Translations under genes and position numbers: made by a program
Notes under the pieces: generated by a model
What the model saw: only the letters and a program-made list of their open reading frames with translations
Told to the model about the DNA's origin: nothing
Database searches by the model: none
Assembly: GCA_025345505.1 (NCBI GenBank)
Contig: JANVCC010000021.1
Location: forward strand, 29,838,816-29,902,815
Direction: 5' to 3'
Length of the DNA stretch: 64,000 bases
From: Todiramphus chloris collaris
Lineage: Eukaryota > Chordata > Aves > Coraciiformes > Alcedinidae
In this document: in pieces, positions 1-13,578 of the stretch
Layout: the number at the start of each line of letters is the position of its first letter
How positions within the stretch are numbered: position 1 is the stretch's first letter

Positions 1-63
1 GTGCCTGTCAGTGACAGAATTTGTATACAACTGTCTCTTTAGAAGAAAAAAGCCCCATAGTGC

Positions 64-148
64 TTTTTCTTTTTTTTTTTTGTTTTTTTTTGGTTTTTTT
101 TGGTTTTTTTTTGTTTTTTTGTTTTGTTTTGTTTGGTTGTTTTTTTTT
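64..148. repeat. T-rich low-complexity tract with G interruptions
   Basis: About 85 bases of T runs broken by single or paired G, ending TTTTGTTTGGTTG and T9. The open frame across it (11-310) encodes only Phe/Leu-rich translation of the tract and is not a gene. Confidence 0.95.
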
Positions 149-1740
149 AAAGATGAAGAACTTTCATATGAATGTGGAGTGCTGCAGACGTTGATGCTGC
201 CACTGCCATTGACTTTCATTGAAACTGAAGATCCAAACTGCAGACATTGTATACCAGAATGGGTCGCAGGCTCTTTGGCTATTGAGACCTTTGTGAAAAA
301 TTCTCTCTAGGGAGATTTTAGAGAAGTCTGGCTTCATAAATTACAATTTTGTGCATAGGTAACAGCACTTTCCATGACTTGTAATCATTTAGGCTTAGAT
401 TACATTGCAATGTTTTCTAATTTATTTCATTACCTACACTTTGATAGGACTGGAATTTCTATTAACAGAAAAAAGAATTATGTATTAGATTTACTTTTGC
501 TTCACTTGAGAGTGAAGTTTACATTTCACAAGACAAGAAAGGCCTACTCCAGAACAGCTTAGATATCAACAGTTAAGGTATTTTGAGCCTTGAGATGTCA
601 TATATATATATTTTTAAACAAAAAGAGTTTCTCTGTCACTGCAGTTTTCCCCCTCCAAAGACTTATTAATAGACCACCATTGTTTGTTGGCAACTTCAGT
701 CTCACGTATTCTCAGATTTCATAATACTACCTCATCTCAGGAATCAGAAGAGAGTGCCTTGCCTGAGTGGAGATATAAATGGATGAACTTTACTCTTAGA
801 CACCTATGGAGGGATTTAAAAACCTGCACAAACACAAAACTTTCAGGTTGCTGTGTTGGATCAAGGGGCCAAATGTTTAATATGTTTAATATCCTCAATA
901 TTTTGTAGATGATTTTTAGCTCAGTACATAAAAAAGGGATGATTAAGTTATCTTGACAGAAATATTTTTATGATAGCAAACAAACTTAGCAGTAAGCATT
1001 TGACAGCATTATTTATTAATATGATAAATGAATTGTGAGATGTGTGATTGTGTGATGATGCATTCATTTAGTTGTTCCTTTTTTTCTTTTACTAATCTCT
1101 GTCATGTTGGATTTATAAATGGAACTGAGTGACCTTTGAAACTATGATGGAAATGAAGAGATAAACACAACTTGAAAGGACAAACCAATTAATATAAATG
1201 TGTTACACATAAAGAACTGATTTCAATCAATTGCTATCTATGTAAACCTTTGGGCACTTAGCTGAATGAAGTAGAGCAAACATTATGTGACACAGGGACA
1301 AAATATACATTTAGCTCCTCTGTTATGTAGTAGGGATATCATCCAAAATATATGGAACACAACAGGAAAACCAAGGTGTATGCTTTATTGTGCTACAAAG
1401 TCCACTGAGAAGTTGCAGTCCTTAAAGAGTATCTCTTTTCTGATCAACAGAAGGCCCTGCTGACAGTGTTCCTAACTTTGTTTTATCTTAAAATTTTTGT
1501 CTTTTGATGAACACTTAAAATAGCCTCTGTTTCATTTGTTTGCTCTTTCAAGCACTTATAATTGAACTTCTAAAATGCTTATGCAGTATACTTTTAAAGT
1601 TTCTCAATCCAGGAATTTCTAAATAGAGTATTCATTTCTTCTACAGTTGTCTTGTAATGATGAAAACATTTATCACCCTTTAATCAATAGAAATGTCTTG
1701 GGCATCCTTGTTTAAGAAAATTACAACGTCTCTCTCAACC

Positions 1741-1917
1741 TTTTTTTTTTTTTTTTCCTGAAGAATGAACCTTTTGTTATGTGCATTTTAAATTGCCTGC
1801 ACATATTGTTCTCTTTACAGGATTAATTAGGGAATATGATCAATTTAATATAAAGGTTTCAAAATACTGCCATTGATGAACAACAAGGGGAAAAAAAAAA
1901 AAGAAAAAAAAAAGAAA
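1741..1917. repeat. T16 run and nearby A-rich tract
   Basis: T16 at 1741-1756 and an A12-G-A10 tract at 1891-1913, with unique sequence between them. Confidence 0.9.
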
Positions 1918-4900
1918 TACAAGCTTGACATTTTAAAACACTTGCATTTGAAAGACTTTCACTACTAATTGATTTTTAAAAGAGTTCTGTGGAAAAGTGA
2001 GCTCAGAAATGTTTGGAAGTGCCTTGGCAGCCTGCCAGAACATTTAGTACAAAGCATAACTAGACAGTTTCTGAGGCCTTACTACAACTGAAAAGATATG
2101 TTCTTTGCCTTTCTTAATCTAATTTGGTATCCCAGCTGTACACTTACAGATTATTCTGGGTATTTGCAGTATCTTGTGGACATCTTTAAATGATCAGTTG
2201 GCACAAGGCAACAACTTCCCTGCTGTCACAGGCAGGGTTAGTCAACACAAGGGTTTCAGTAGTGAGGTTTTATTTAAGTTTCATAAAACAAGCTATAATA
2301 ATGGTTCACTGTTCATTTCATTATTTTAGGTGGCATTTTGGGCATATTTGTCTACTAATACTATTTTCTAGCATGGATTGACTGGGCCAGAGTCCGTAAT
2401 TTTTATTTTTCTTTATTGGAATTAACAGTTTTGTGTGGAGTGAAAAGGAAGGCAGGCAATATTCTCTAATAATTTTATTTAAAATTACCTTTTATCTCAG
2501 ACGATACGGCACTGCCTATTCTATAACATTTTAGAGTTCTTTGTTAGTTGACTGAAGTTGAATCAAAAATCCTTCTGTTTTTGTGGAGTATGCACTTTGA
2601 AAACCTACATAGACAGCTGAAATATTAATGGAAATGACATCCATTCTATTTTGGAAAAAGAGCAGACCAAATGATAACGGGTAACATTGACCAAAAGCAA
2701 TTACTTTAAAAGGATACTGCTAAGTATCTGAGAAAAATGATTCCTTTGACTAGCTGTTTGTCAGGCCCTGTGTGGTTTTTATTGATTGCTCTTGAATATA
2801 TAGCCCCCATGATTGAAAATGCTGCTGGTAATGTCGTTCTTTTTATCGTGCTGAGAGTATCTTATTGAGAATAGTAAGAAAGAAATTTATACAGAAAACA
2901 AATACACATTGGAGCTTTAAATTAGCCAAAAGTGGTCTGTAGGTTACCTAGCATGTGTCCTTCTCTGAAGTTAGTATTTAGAATTACATGACAAAACCCC
3001 AGGTCTTAAAATTTACATAGGAAGTATTTGTTATGTGGTTCCCCCCGCCCCATATCTGACTACGCCTGTGGACCACTATAATTCATCTTCTGCTATGAAG
3101 TATACTAAGTTTGAAATTAGTCATAGATAGGAGTTTAGCCAGCTCTAGATTTCTTACATATGAATATTTTATATATGCAGCTAGCTGTTTTTTGTACACA
3201 ATGAAAGATTTTTATCTTAGTGTGTCTGGCATCTCAACATGCCACCAGTCTATTTAAATGGACACTTGATTAGGTTGCTCAAGTGAATGAAGACAGACAT
3301 GGGAATGGATTTAAGCAGCAGGCTGCAGTTTTGTTAACTAACACTGGAAAGCTTCTGAAACAATGGAAATCTTCCCAGACTCCCCAGCTACACAGGCCTG
3401 ACAGAAGATGGAATAAAGTTTGTAGGATTCTGTTTGTTCTAGGATTCAGATCTTCTTTTCAAGGCCTTTGAGTATGCCTCTCTCCTTCTTTCTCTCCACA
3501 AGAAGGCAAAAGATACCAAAGGGAAACCTGTGTGCCGTTTTCAGATGCAAAAGTATGCTAGCAAAATTCTATGTTTTGTTTATTGTTGTGATATGCTTAC
3601 TATCATAACAGTTATGAAGGAATAGCTATGGCTTTGCATTAGTTCCAAATTTCCCTGTCAATTGAACTAAAACTTCAAGATGCTTTAAAATCCATTACAC
3701 TCCAAAGGGGAAAAAAAAATCCTTCCTGATTCCAGTAGTAATTGTTCAGTCAGCCCTGAGACATCCTTAGGAAAAAAACCCAACCTAACCTGACATCTCT
3801 AGTTTCTATGTCCCAGTTACATGGAGGGACAGTGACGAAGCAGTAAGATAAAGGATCTGGACAGAAAAATATCTGTCTAGAAGTTTAAAATCACGAGTGG
3901 AAATTCAGGAAAAATAAGACATGGAGAGTTTTTTAAAGAAAAATACGTGTCTTTTTTACCTACAGTCTGTAGGTCTTAATCTAGTTTTTCACCCCAGGGA
4001 GTGAAAGCAGATGATACTATGGGTAGTGTATCTTCCACCTCCTCTGCAGAATTCACCAAAAATCTTCATTAGACATCTCTTTAAGGCAATTTCACAAGAC
4101 TCATGTTCAGGATAGTTGTATTAAATGTCTTTTCTCCTCCCTTGAATTGCTTGGTTCTATTCTCTTATACAGACACTTTTATTACATTAGATCCAACACT
4201 TTTCTTAATGACTGAGAAACCAATATCAGTTCTTTTCAAATCCATGTAATGCTTGTATGGTTCATTCTGGCTTAGGAGTCCCCATTCATTTTGTTTCCAG
4301 AGATATGCCGCATCAAGACTATTGCAGATATACAGGATTTTTCAACTGTTTTTCTATGCAGATCAGATTTAGCAGCATTTTATTTGTATGAAAGAGAAGG
4401 CAGGTAAATTTTTTAGTTATCCATGAATGCAGTTTATGAACTAATGGTGCCATGGATGCCAATAGCATAATTTATCTCTTTGTGTAGTGCTCCCTCAAAT
4501 ATGTTCAGTCTCTTTTGGGTGGATATGGTGTTATTTAAAGGACTGGAAAATTATGATGACATGGAGCTTAACCAGTAAACCAGTCCTCCCTGGCCACACA
4601 CAGACTTCTGTCAGGTGCCTGTGCAACAAGGTCCCTATTTCCAACAGTTTCTAATTTCTCGTTCTGCACAAAGCCAGCCTGGATGGCCAGAGCTGAGCTA
4701 GGACTGTGTAGGGACCTACCTTAGTTCTGATATTAAGCAGGTGAGGGTTGTCCTTCAGAAAACAGGTAAGTGTCCCTGCATGAATCATCTTGTGTGGCTA
4801 GGCTTGTTAGTTGCTGGTATGGCAGTGCTAGTCAATTGTCACAAATATGGCAAAGAATAATGTTTTGCAGTTCATGCATTTTCTGAGATAGTACATAAAT

Positions 4901-5312
4901 AGCCTGGAAAGTGAAGACTTGGGTGTATATACACATTTTGCTACAGTTCTGTAGCTTTGTTTTCTGTGAGGGAGGAGAAACTTGTTCCTTTCAATATCAT
5001 AGGCACTTGGTTCCTCTTAAAGAAACTGGAGCCTTCACTTTTCACCAGACACGTAACTGTTCCTCCAGGACATCATGTTGAAAGACTTTAAAAGATTGGA
5101 AGATGTGTAGAGGAAAGTTTTGGCCTTTACTGGTGTCATGTCACTTGTCCAGTTCCTCATGTGCAATGACATGCAAACAGTTCACACCTTGAATGTGCTG
5201 GAAGTCCTGCAACCTGTTCCTGTGATTGTGACAGAAAGTTCCAGGTGTTTCTGTTCCTACAGTAGTTCCTTGAAGCCTTTAGTTGTGAAAATGTTTTTAA
5301 CATATCTTTCAT

Positions 5313-5330
5313 AAAAAAAAAAAAAAAAAA
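5313..5330. repeat. A18 homopolymer
   Basis: Run of 18 A with no recognisable retroposed gene upstream of it; no polyadenylation signal placed as in a processed pseudogene. Confidence 0.9.
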
Positions 5331-5490
5331 TTAAAAAGTTGGAGAGGACAGGAGAGTTACTCACTCGCCCATTAGGTCTGAGTTTGCAAGGGAGTCTGCC
5401 TGTATAACTTTCTAGTCTACACAGTTGTACCAAAGTTAGTTCTACGAAAGTAGATGAGATGTTCCATATGTGATTATGATAATATATCTA

Positions 5491-5564
5491 GTAATAATAG
5501 ATAATAATAAAGTAAATAAAATAAAATAGAATAAAATAAAGTAAAATAGAATAATAAAATCTAG
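5491..5564. repeat. AATA/AAATAG-type degenerate microsatellite
   Basis: About 74 bases built from AATA, AAAAT and AAATAG words (GTAATAATAGATAATAATAA, then AAATAGAATAAAAT units). A degenerate simple repeat. Confidence 0.9.
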
Positions 5565-8500
5565 GGGGCAGTAACCTGAAACAATTTGTAGGTCTTACTC
5601 TTTATCCTTATACATATTGGAGGTGTGATGGGGCACAGATAGAATTGCTGCTGTACCAATATAGCAACCAGGCTTGCACTCGAGTCTCACCCTTTCTGGT
5701 CTGTGTTTGAACTCCTTGGTGTACAGCTGATGCCTCATCTAGAGTAACAGGTATGAAGAAAGCTATTTCTTGAAATCCAAAAGTTCTGTCTAAGAACCGG
5801 TGACAGTGCTAGGTGGGAAATGGTGGGGTAGGGGAACTAAGGGAAAAAGACAGCAATAAGAAAAGAAAGATCAGGATGGGCAAGTCCTGCTTAATTAGGG
5901 ATACTTCTGAATATACTTCTCCTTTTGTTTTATGACGGGTACACTCTGTTGTCTTACTACTGTCGCTGTGGGGTTTGCATGGAGATGTACACAGGATGGG
6001 CTAAGACTCTGCGTTGTCTGTCTTTTGTTTATCTTTGTATGGAAAAGCTGATTTGACAAATTAACAGATGTGAATGACTGGGGATGACATAAAACTTACT
6101 TTATTTGTACTTACCAACTTTTTTTCATGGCTAGTAATATAGCTGCGACCTCGCCTAGAACTGAATTTATGGCTGAGATGCCTACCCCTGTTTTGGTACT
6201 GGAATTCTCCTTTAGGATGTCCTCACCCTCTTCCTGTTTTGCTGTGGTGCAATACAGTTTTTTTCAGTTTTCTGTTTCCCTTCTGTCTCCCCTCATCATC
6301 CCTTGAGACTTATTTTGGAAAAATAGTATACTTCCCTATTGCAGTAGCAATGCTGACAGCTGTCGATTTATCAGATGAGCTGTGGAGAGCAAAGTCTGGT
6401 ACTCTTGTAGCCACAAAATTCTGCTTTTTATTTTGAAAGGCATTTTGTTTTATTATAATTATGTTCACAGCTGCAATACAGCTGTATTGACTCATGGAAC
6501 CAGGAACAAGGACACAAAAAGTTAAAGCTGAGGTCGTCCATCTTATAACTGGATGGATGAAAAACTGAATGTGATGCAAGTGAACTCAATAGCTTGACAA
6601 AGAGTGGACTAAATGGTACATGGAAAGCTGGAAAGTCTGTATGCGAGTTTTCTTTTGTGCTGGTATCTGGATACTAGTATAGAAAGATGATTTCTTCAGA
6701 GCTGTTTTAGAGGCTGAGGGGTGCTGTAGCCAAGTTATCTAGGGAGCACAGAGAAAAATAATTCACAATTTATTGTTAAAAATAACTATCAATATTTTGT
6801 CAGTGGTTATCTCTGAGTCATGGCTGAATGTTTGTGCAGGAGTGGGAAAGCAGGGATGAAGAGACAATAATGAATTAATGTTGCCATGGGGTTTGTAGCT
6901 GCTATCGCAGAATTTAAGAGTTGTCACCATGGAGGCAGGTCTGTTGTGTGCTGCAGGGTATGCAAAAGACCTGTTCTGTGGTGACTTGCTGCAATTGTGG
7001 TTAGCTCTAGGATGTTTGGACTTTGGACAGTAGTGGTAAGAGTAATATTTTGTTTAACAGCTAGAGGCAATAGTCATATTGCATTACTACTTCCGTCCAG
7101 ATGAAAGGGAAGTAATGGTGATGTTAAGCAATGAGTGAAATCTTAAACATGTAAGAAATAGTCGAATGTAATTTATAACAAGACGTCTGTAGAAGAGTCT
7201 AAGGTGACTCCAACAAGGTGGAACCAACAAACCTTTTGAAACTCTGAAGTCAAAAGTTGTATTCAGTTAAGCAGTGAGAAAAGTACTCAATTGCCCCTAA
7301 AACAAAAAGCCCTGTCAACTCGTTCGTATTTAGGTAGATATGTTCCATTTCCCTGTTCCAATAATGAGTGAGTTTTCCTTTATTTTGTCCATGGTACTCA
7401 GTTAATACAGGTTTAGGTTGTGTTGCTACCACTTGGAAAGTTACTGCAAAGTGCTGTTCCATTTTGTCCTGTAACACTATAAAATTTAATCAGAAATTAG
7501 TAATATAATACTATTTTTATGAGTGAAAATAGTAGTACATATCTAATATTTTTATAAAATCTGCATTTTTTCTAATTTGCCCATTCTTCCCAATAGTGAT
7601 TGACCATTTATTTTAAAAAAGACAAAGGCCATAAGGAGAAGGTGATTTATTTTCCACACCCATCATCCAAAATAAAAAATTACAGCTTTTAAAAATTGGT
7701 CTTGGTGTTATTCAGATCACATAAGACTTCCTTTAATTGGCCCTTAATAAGCTTGGTTTAACTGGGATTTAAAGAAAGAACAGTGGTCATTAACATTAGC
7801 CAGATTAAGACTCTCTTAATTACCACTGAAAGATAAAGTAATATGCAAAGATGGGGTCTAAAATATTCTTGCACTTAAACACCCAAGGAAGTTGAGAAAT
7901 TTCTTGCTAACTGAAATGAATAACTCAGTAGCTCTTTCTTTGCAAAGCTAAAAAAAGACAGAAGTGGGGAGGGGGGGAAAGAGTACAATTACTATATTTA
8001 AATACTCTGGCTTAAGTAGTTCTTCAGATACATAAATAGTTTCTATTTTATTTAATATTTTTTTCTCTGTCTCACAAATGTAACTTATTTTTTTCAAGTA
8101 TTTGATAAATTCTGCATGAATTTATCATTTTTAGTTGTTAGTCTTCTGTATAGACAAATGTAGTCTAATATATGTTAGTATACTTGTTTATAGGCTTTAC
8201 ATATCAATATCCATATATGAATGTATATTAAGGTATTAATGACTATTTATATGGCATTTGCATGATGTGAATATAAAACCTTTGAAGTATTCCTCAGTTG
8301 TGACAGTTGCTTAAGTATCATCATGACATAGTATTTCCACTTTGCAGTGGACTTGTGGTGAATTTGTCATGGTATCCTATCAATCACAGCACCCATCAGA
8401 GGAAAGATCAAGAAACAGACAATGGGCAGCTATAGACTCATCTTCTGTGCATGAATAGTTCTGACTAGTAATCATCAGTCAGTGGTGATATATAATCTGA

Positions 8501-9060
8501 AATGAGAAGTTTTTTATCTCATGTAATTGTTTCTTATATTTAATATAATGAGGTCTTTTCCCAACTACTATACTAAGTGATAAGTTCTGGTTTAAAGAAG
8601 CTGTTGTTCTCAATTATTTCCATCTGTATGATTACAAATATTTTTAAACCAAGTAATTCTGTTTTATCCAGAAAGTGATATGTGCTAATATGTTGTATCT
8701 CAGTTTTATGGAATATATTCACATTTTTTTACAGTGAGAAGGACTAGCAGTTGTGCTAAACTTACTGTTAGGTATTCTCATATACTAATGATCTTTTTCA
8801 CTTCCTTCTCTCTAAATAGACCGATGATCTTAATTTAGAAAAGGCACTAGTTATATATTTTCTACATTTTATTTCTACTTCTTTATATAATCTCTATTTC
8901 TCTTTAAACTGCCTTCACATGGAACAGTTTTCCACAGCCTGTGTCTATGACATGTATTTTCTTAGGAAATTAAACAGTGATTGGTTGGTAGGCCAAATAA
9001 GTAGTGTATTTGATTCCATTTAGTGTTCAAAGATGCTGAAGTTTGTTAGTGTATTACTTC

Positions 9061-9084
9061 TTTTTTTTTTTTTTTTTTTTTTTT
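9061..9084. repeat. T24 homopolymer
   Basis: Uninterrupted run of 24 T within AT-rich unique sequence. Confidence 0.92.
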
Positions 9085-9874
9085 GTTTATTAGCAATATA
9101 GTTGAAGTATTAATTTTTAAGAACAGATCCTGATAAATCACTACAACATATTATATATTTAATTTCTGTTTGAAATTCTGTGTAATATGTATTACATATT
9201 ACATGTATTTTCAATTAGTGATCAATAGCAAACCTATTATATGCCAGAATGATTGTGGCATTTTCTAAAGCAAATAAATCAAATCAGTAGTGTTTCATTA
9301 GCATAGTTACAAAAACATACCAAAATCCCATCTTTGTATGTAAATTCTATAGTTTAAAATTCTTTTGAAGATCTAGTTCTCACATTTGGAAGCCCGAGTT
9401 GAGCATGCTGGACAGATCAGATGGTTAATCCTTAAATCATATCTTAATCTGTACCTTTTGAATATAGAACACTTGCAAATGAAAAGGAACATTTCTCACC
9501 CATTCATACAGAAACTGTTACTTGTAGAAGACTTGGGACCATGTGGACATTCTTATCCTCCCAAGGGTGCATCTGACACCTCCTATGCATTCTTTCATGT
9601 ACATATTTTAAGTATCAGATGATAACTATGGGCCATAAAATCTGTTGCTTTTAAAATAACAGGAACTGTGTTAACAAAAGAACTTGCCAAACTTATTGTC
9701 TCAAATAAAATAATTGAAAAAAGGGTCAAAGAGGAAGAAATATGCTTTAATCGATAGGCTATTTTTACATGTGAATAGAAATTTGGATCCATTCTACTGG
9801 ATGAGGTACGAACTTTATTAGCCTAAACTTGGTCGACCTCAACCCTTTGTTAAATGTAGGTTTTCTCTTCGTAG

Positions 9875-10049
9875 ACTGCAATATCTCCCTATTAAACTCC
9901 TCATTCATCAGTTCATGCCAAAGCCAGCCAGCATGTTGTCATTGTTCCCTGAATGCTTGTGCTCAGAGTGCAGCCTTTGCTGTGGAGCTGTCTGTATTCC
10001 CTGGGGACTACCTCCAGTACTTACATATGGGAACGAGGAAGGAATCAAG
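9875..10049 (+). other. Exon-like segment, possible cryptic or alternative exon
   Basis: A 175-base stretch flanked by a good acceptor (TTTTCTCTTCGTAG ending at 9874, with a CTCAAC branch-like word about 35 bases upstream) and a perfect-consensus donor (AAG followed by gtaaga). Two of the three frames stay open throughout, while the third has an early stop. It is richer in G+C than its surroundings. The peptides (for example CQSQPACCHCSLNACAQS) match no family I know. Because 175 is not a multiple of three, inclusion in DACH1 would shift the frame; it could instead be a poison exon, part of a noncoding transcript, or chance. Confidence 0.22.
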
Positions 10050-10610
10050 GTAAGATTTAGTCAAGAAAGTTTCAGTAAAACTTTGCGTAGGGATGGTTAT
10101 TACTGCTTTTATGACAGAAGAGATATAAAGAACAATTTTTACAAGTCAGCTTTGGGACCTACTTAGTCTGCCCGAAATGTAGAGGCTTTTGACAAATGTT
10201 TGGGGCGTCCAGTGCCAAACACGAAACCTGTTATCTGACCCTACTTTTTCAGAAAAGTTTAATGTGTTTTCCAGGATAAACAGATAATTGTGCTTTGTCA
10301 GCTTAAGATTTTCCAAACCATGTAAACAAGTTTAGATGTGTAATTCACATATAAATAAGGTATAGGCAAACTTATTTCCACTCAGGCCACAAACGACGAC
10401 ACAATCAATGGAAAGATTCTTTGCACTCGACATGGAGCATTTGGCTAGTGATGTATGCATTCATAATAGTCATTAAAATTTCCAGGGTTTCACTACCATG
10501 GTGAATGGAATAATTCTTCAAATAGAAGAGTGTAGTGAGACAACTTGTCCAGAGAAGCAGAAAATGATGCTACTTGGAAGAATTGATTTGGATATCTTAA
10601 CAACTGCTAG

Positions 10611-10680
10611 AAAAAAAAACAAACAAAAAAACACCAACAATGTATAAAAAAAAAAAAAAAAGAAAAAAAAGAAAAAACAA
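10611..10680. repeat. A-rich low-complexity tract
   Basis: About 70 bases of A runs with C and G interruptions, including an uninterrupted A16 run. Confidence 0.92.
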
Positions 10681-11990
10681 CGCTATCTCAAATCTCCTAT
10701 TTATATTTTCTTCTTTCCAATCTCCATAGTAAATACCTCAAGCACTTGCCAGTGTACTCCCTCAATGAAGAGCAAGGCTGAAATCTGTCACAAATCATAC
10801 CTAGCTGCCAGAGAAATTCAAATTGCTGTAAGCACAAGTGCCAGGGGAGCTCTTACAGCGATGCTGAAACCATAATGCAACATTCACAACGAGATCATTG
10901 CATCATAATCTCCTTCTGAATGTGACTCCCTTTGTGTGTTAGGTGTTTGCATGTCAGAGGGAAAAGAAGAAAGGGGATTGTGAGTTTAGTACAATCTGTT
11001 GTTCTATATTAAAGGGTTTTTCTTTTTATATATATTAAAAATGACCTGGTTTTATGCAGGCTATTCCAAAGGCTTCCAAGCTACTTTCTGTCCTCTAATT
11101 CCCTCAAGTACAAAACCCTATCATCAGGAATATTCATGTTTTCATTTCAGACAAGCTAGTTACTTGGAGTCCTCTCTAAACCTATAAGGTTGCTGAAGTT
11201 TTTATATATATTTAACATTATATTTATTTTCAGTATATGCATCACAACTATTTTAATTTTCTAAGTGCACAATCAATATTTAAACAAAGAACATTTGATT
11301 ATTTCTCAGCTGTATCAGCTTTTGAACAGAGTAAGTTTATGAAAATCTATGGAAGTTTTGGTTTGTTTTTTTCCAGCTTTATAGCAGGGCCATATATTAC
11401 AAAAAGTAATTTACATTAATTCAACATCAATCAGACCTGCCTTTATTTCATGCGGTAGTACTCACAAAGCATATGGAGGTTGTTTTGGGCTTCTTTTGTT
11501 TTTTTTAGAGACCTTATCAATATAATCTAAGATCTGAATGTATGCACTCAAAAATCTGGCAAAATACAATAATGTAATAGAAGAAAGCTGGCAAATGGTT
11601 TGTTCAGAACAGGAAAGATATGAGTAAAGTTGAACCTCATGTGAAATTGGCATCTCTCTCAGATGACTCTGCCACCTGATGTGATTATAATCATCCTTTT
11701 TTTCTACAGTAAAATGTGTTTGATGCACTCTATGCAACTGAAAACTAGTTAAAAGTAATGGTCAGAGTAAGACTGTGGAAGATAGTATAGCTAGTTTCAC
11801 AAAAACCTCAGAAACTCACTTCAGTTGTCCTTCTTCATAATTGATTGTATTGCTTTTAAACTGAAAATTTCAATTAAGTGAATCTAGATTGAACTGCTTT
11901 TTAGCTTAGTTGTGTGTCCTATACCAGGGAAACAATTGGGCAGTAGTGATTTAGTTGGTAACTATTATTTATTCTTTAAATGTCAGGGTG

Positions 11991-12178
11991 AAAAAAAAAA
12001 AAAGAACAATAAGAGAAATGGTCAGTATATATATTTTAGAAGAAGAAACATATCTGGATAGACCAGTTTCAAACCTGGTTCTGAAAAGGTCTTAAGTGTA
12101 AGTTCTATATAAAAAGTTAAGCACAGAAAAAAAAAATAAGGAAAGTTCAGATTTTTTTTTTTTTTCTTAATTTTTTTT
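11991..12178. repeat. A and T homopolymer cluster
   Basis: A13 at 11991-12003, A10 at 12127-12136, T14 at 12152-12165 and T8 at 12171-12178, within 190 bases of otherwise unique sequence. Confidence 0.88.
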
Positions 12179-13290
12179 AACCTGGAAGGCCCTGAATAGT
12201 TCCATTTCATTAGCAAAGTCCCCTCAAGATTAAGAATGTTATTACTATATCTTGTCTAGATTGCCCCCACTTAATCCCTGGTTAATGCCAAAAGACTGGG
12301 TGGAATCCTCTCTTTGGTGATCTGTAAGCCTGAATTCAGCACATGCCCTTGCTGATGGATGGCACTGGGCACAAAACAAGGAGCCACTGTAAGATTCACC
12401 AAATGAATTGGTGTGAGATCAGAACTAGTGATCTAGTTGATAAAGCATCACTAAGGAAATATGGACAATATGAATAACTCAAACATCTTTTGCCCATCTC
12501 CTGCAAAAATGTATTAATTGTCAGTGTGGAACTATTCTGAGTTCTAAGTATTTTGTGCTCTTTGCTTTCGGACCACTATGATGATGTGAGTGCAAGATTT
12601 ACTGGAAAAGAAAGAGGGAATGGTTGTCTTGTTCAATAATTAGGATTCTCTGGGAATACTCCAGGGTTCTCATCTGAGGCCTCCTTCTGTGTTTTATCAA
12701 TTTTTTTTTTTACACTCTACTTAAAATGTAAAATATAGAAATAGGCCTTGTAATACCTCTTTGTTTTTAACTTACAGAGTAGATGCCTGTCTTCATGAAT
12801 GGAATTTATGGAGAGTTTAGGGGTTCTTTACATATCGAAGTCTCAGAGTACAGTCTTAAAATCCTGCCAATCCCTTTGCAAGTCTATGAAGGTCTGGGAC
12901 TGCACAGCCTAGAGAAATGGAGGTACTTGCCAAAACTGCTGGCTACTTAAGACCCAGACTGAGAAAGATAACAGTTCTGATATTTTCTTGTCCTTGGTAT
13001 TTCTATACTGTCTAGCTTAGGCAACTCCACACTTTATTTTTTTTTTTTTGCCTTGAATTGTGGGGACCCTCTTTCTTCCTGTGCATTGTGCTGTAGATCT
13101 GAAATGCCTTCAAGTCTTTTATGTCAGCCAGCTAAAAGTTAGAGATTGTGGTAAATCTACATGTTTTCTTCTACCTGAGTATAAATGCTAAATAGCAACG
13201 TTGGAGAGAAGAGAGAAAGCGAATAAATAGTACTGTGTGCTACTGAAACTGCATAGGGAATTTAGGTAGGCAGAATGCAATTATGCATTT

Positions 13291-13578
13291 GGAATACAGC
13301 CAGGACATATGGGTTAACACATGTACTCCTGTGAAAAGTGCCATGGGATATTTAATGACTGTAAGTTGTCAGAACTCAGTTTTACATCTCATCTGAAAGA
13401 CAGCACCACCAGCAGCATGATGTCCCTTCACACCATGCTGGAGCATTTCCTCAGTATGGACTCAAAAGAAGCGAGTGGTATCTCCTGAATCACGACTTCC
13501 ATTTCTTGCTGCATCTGGGCTTTCTTAAAAGATTTGTATTAAAACATTAATCAAGCCTAGCTTTCTTTGCTAATGAGG
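13291..13578 (-). mobile_element. Probable ancient 5S-rRNA-derived SINE, degraded
   Basis: A 290-base stretch that, read on the + strand, resembles from memory an ancient interspersed repeat of turtles and other vertebrates: CAGGACATATGGGTTAACAC, then AAAGTGCCATGGGAT, TTTACATCTCATCTGAAAGA, CAGCACCACCAGCAGCA and CACCATGCTGGAGCATT. Downstream, about 13545-13578 (ATTAATCAAGCCTAG ... TTTGCTAATGAG) weakly resembles the reverse complement of the internal 5S rRNA region (CTAACCAGGCC ... TGCTTAGCTTC). That would put a 5S-derived head at the right and the element on the minus strand, as in SINE3/AmnSINE-type elements. It is heavily diverged. The family assignment was not checked by alignment. Confidence 0.45.

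Noticed and set aside
11-310. 99-codon open frame, Phe-rich
   Set aside because: It is mostly the translation of a T-rich low-complexity tract, with no domain.
12880-12935. Possible CR1 fragment (CTGCACAGCCTAGAGAAATG)
   Set aside because: Similarity is confined to about 20 bases and lacks neighbouring CR1 sequence.
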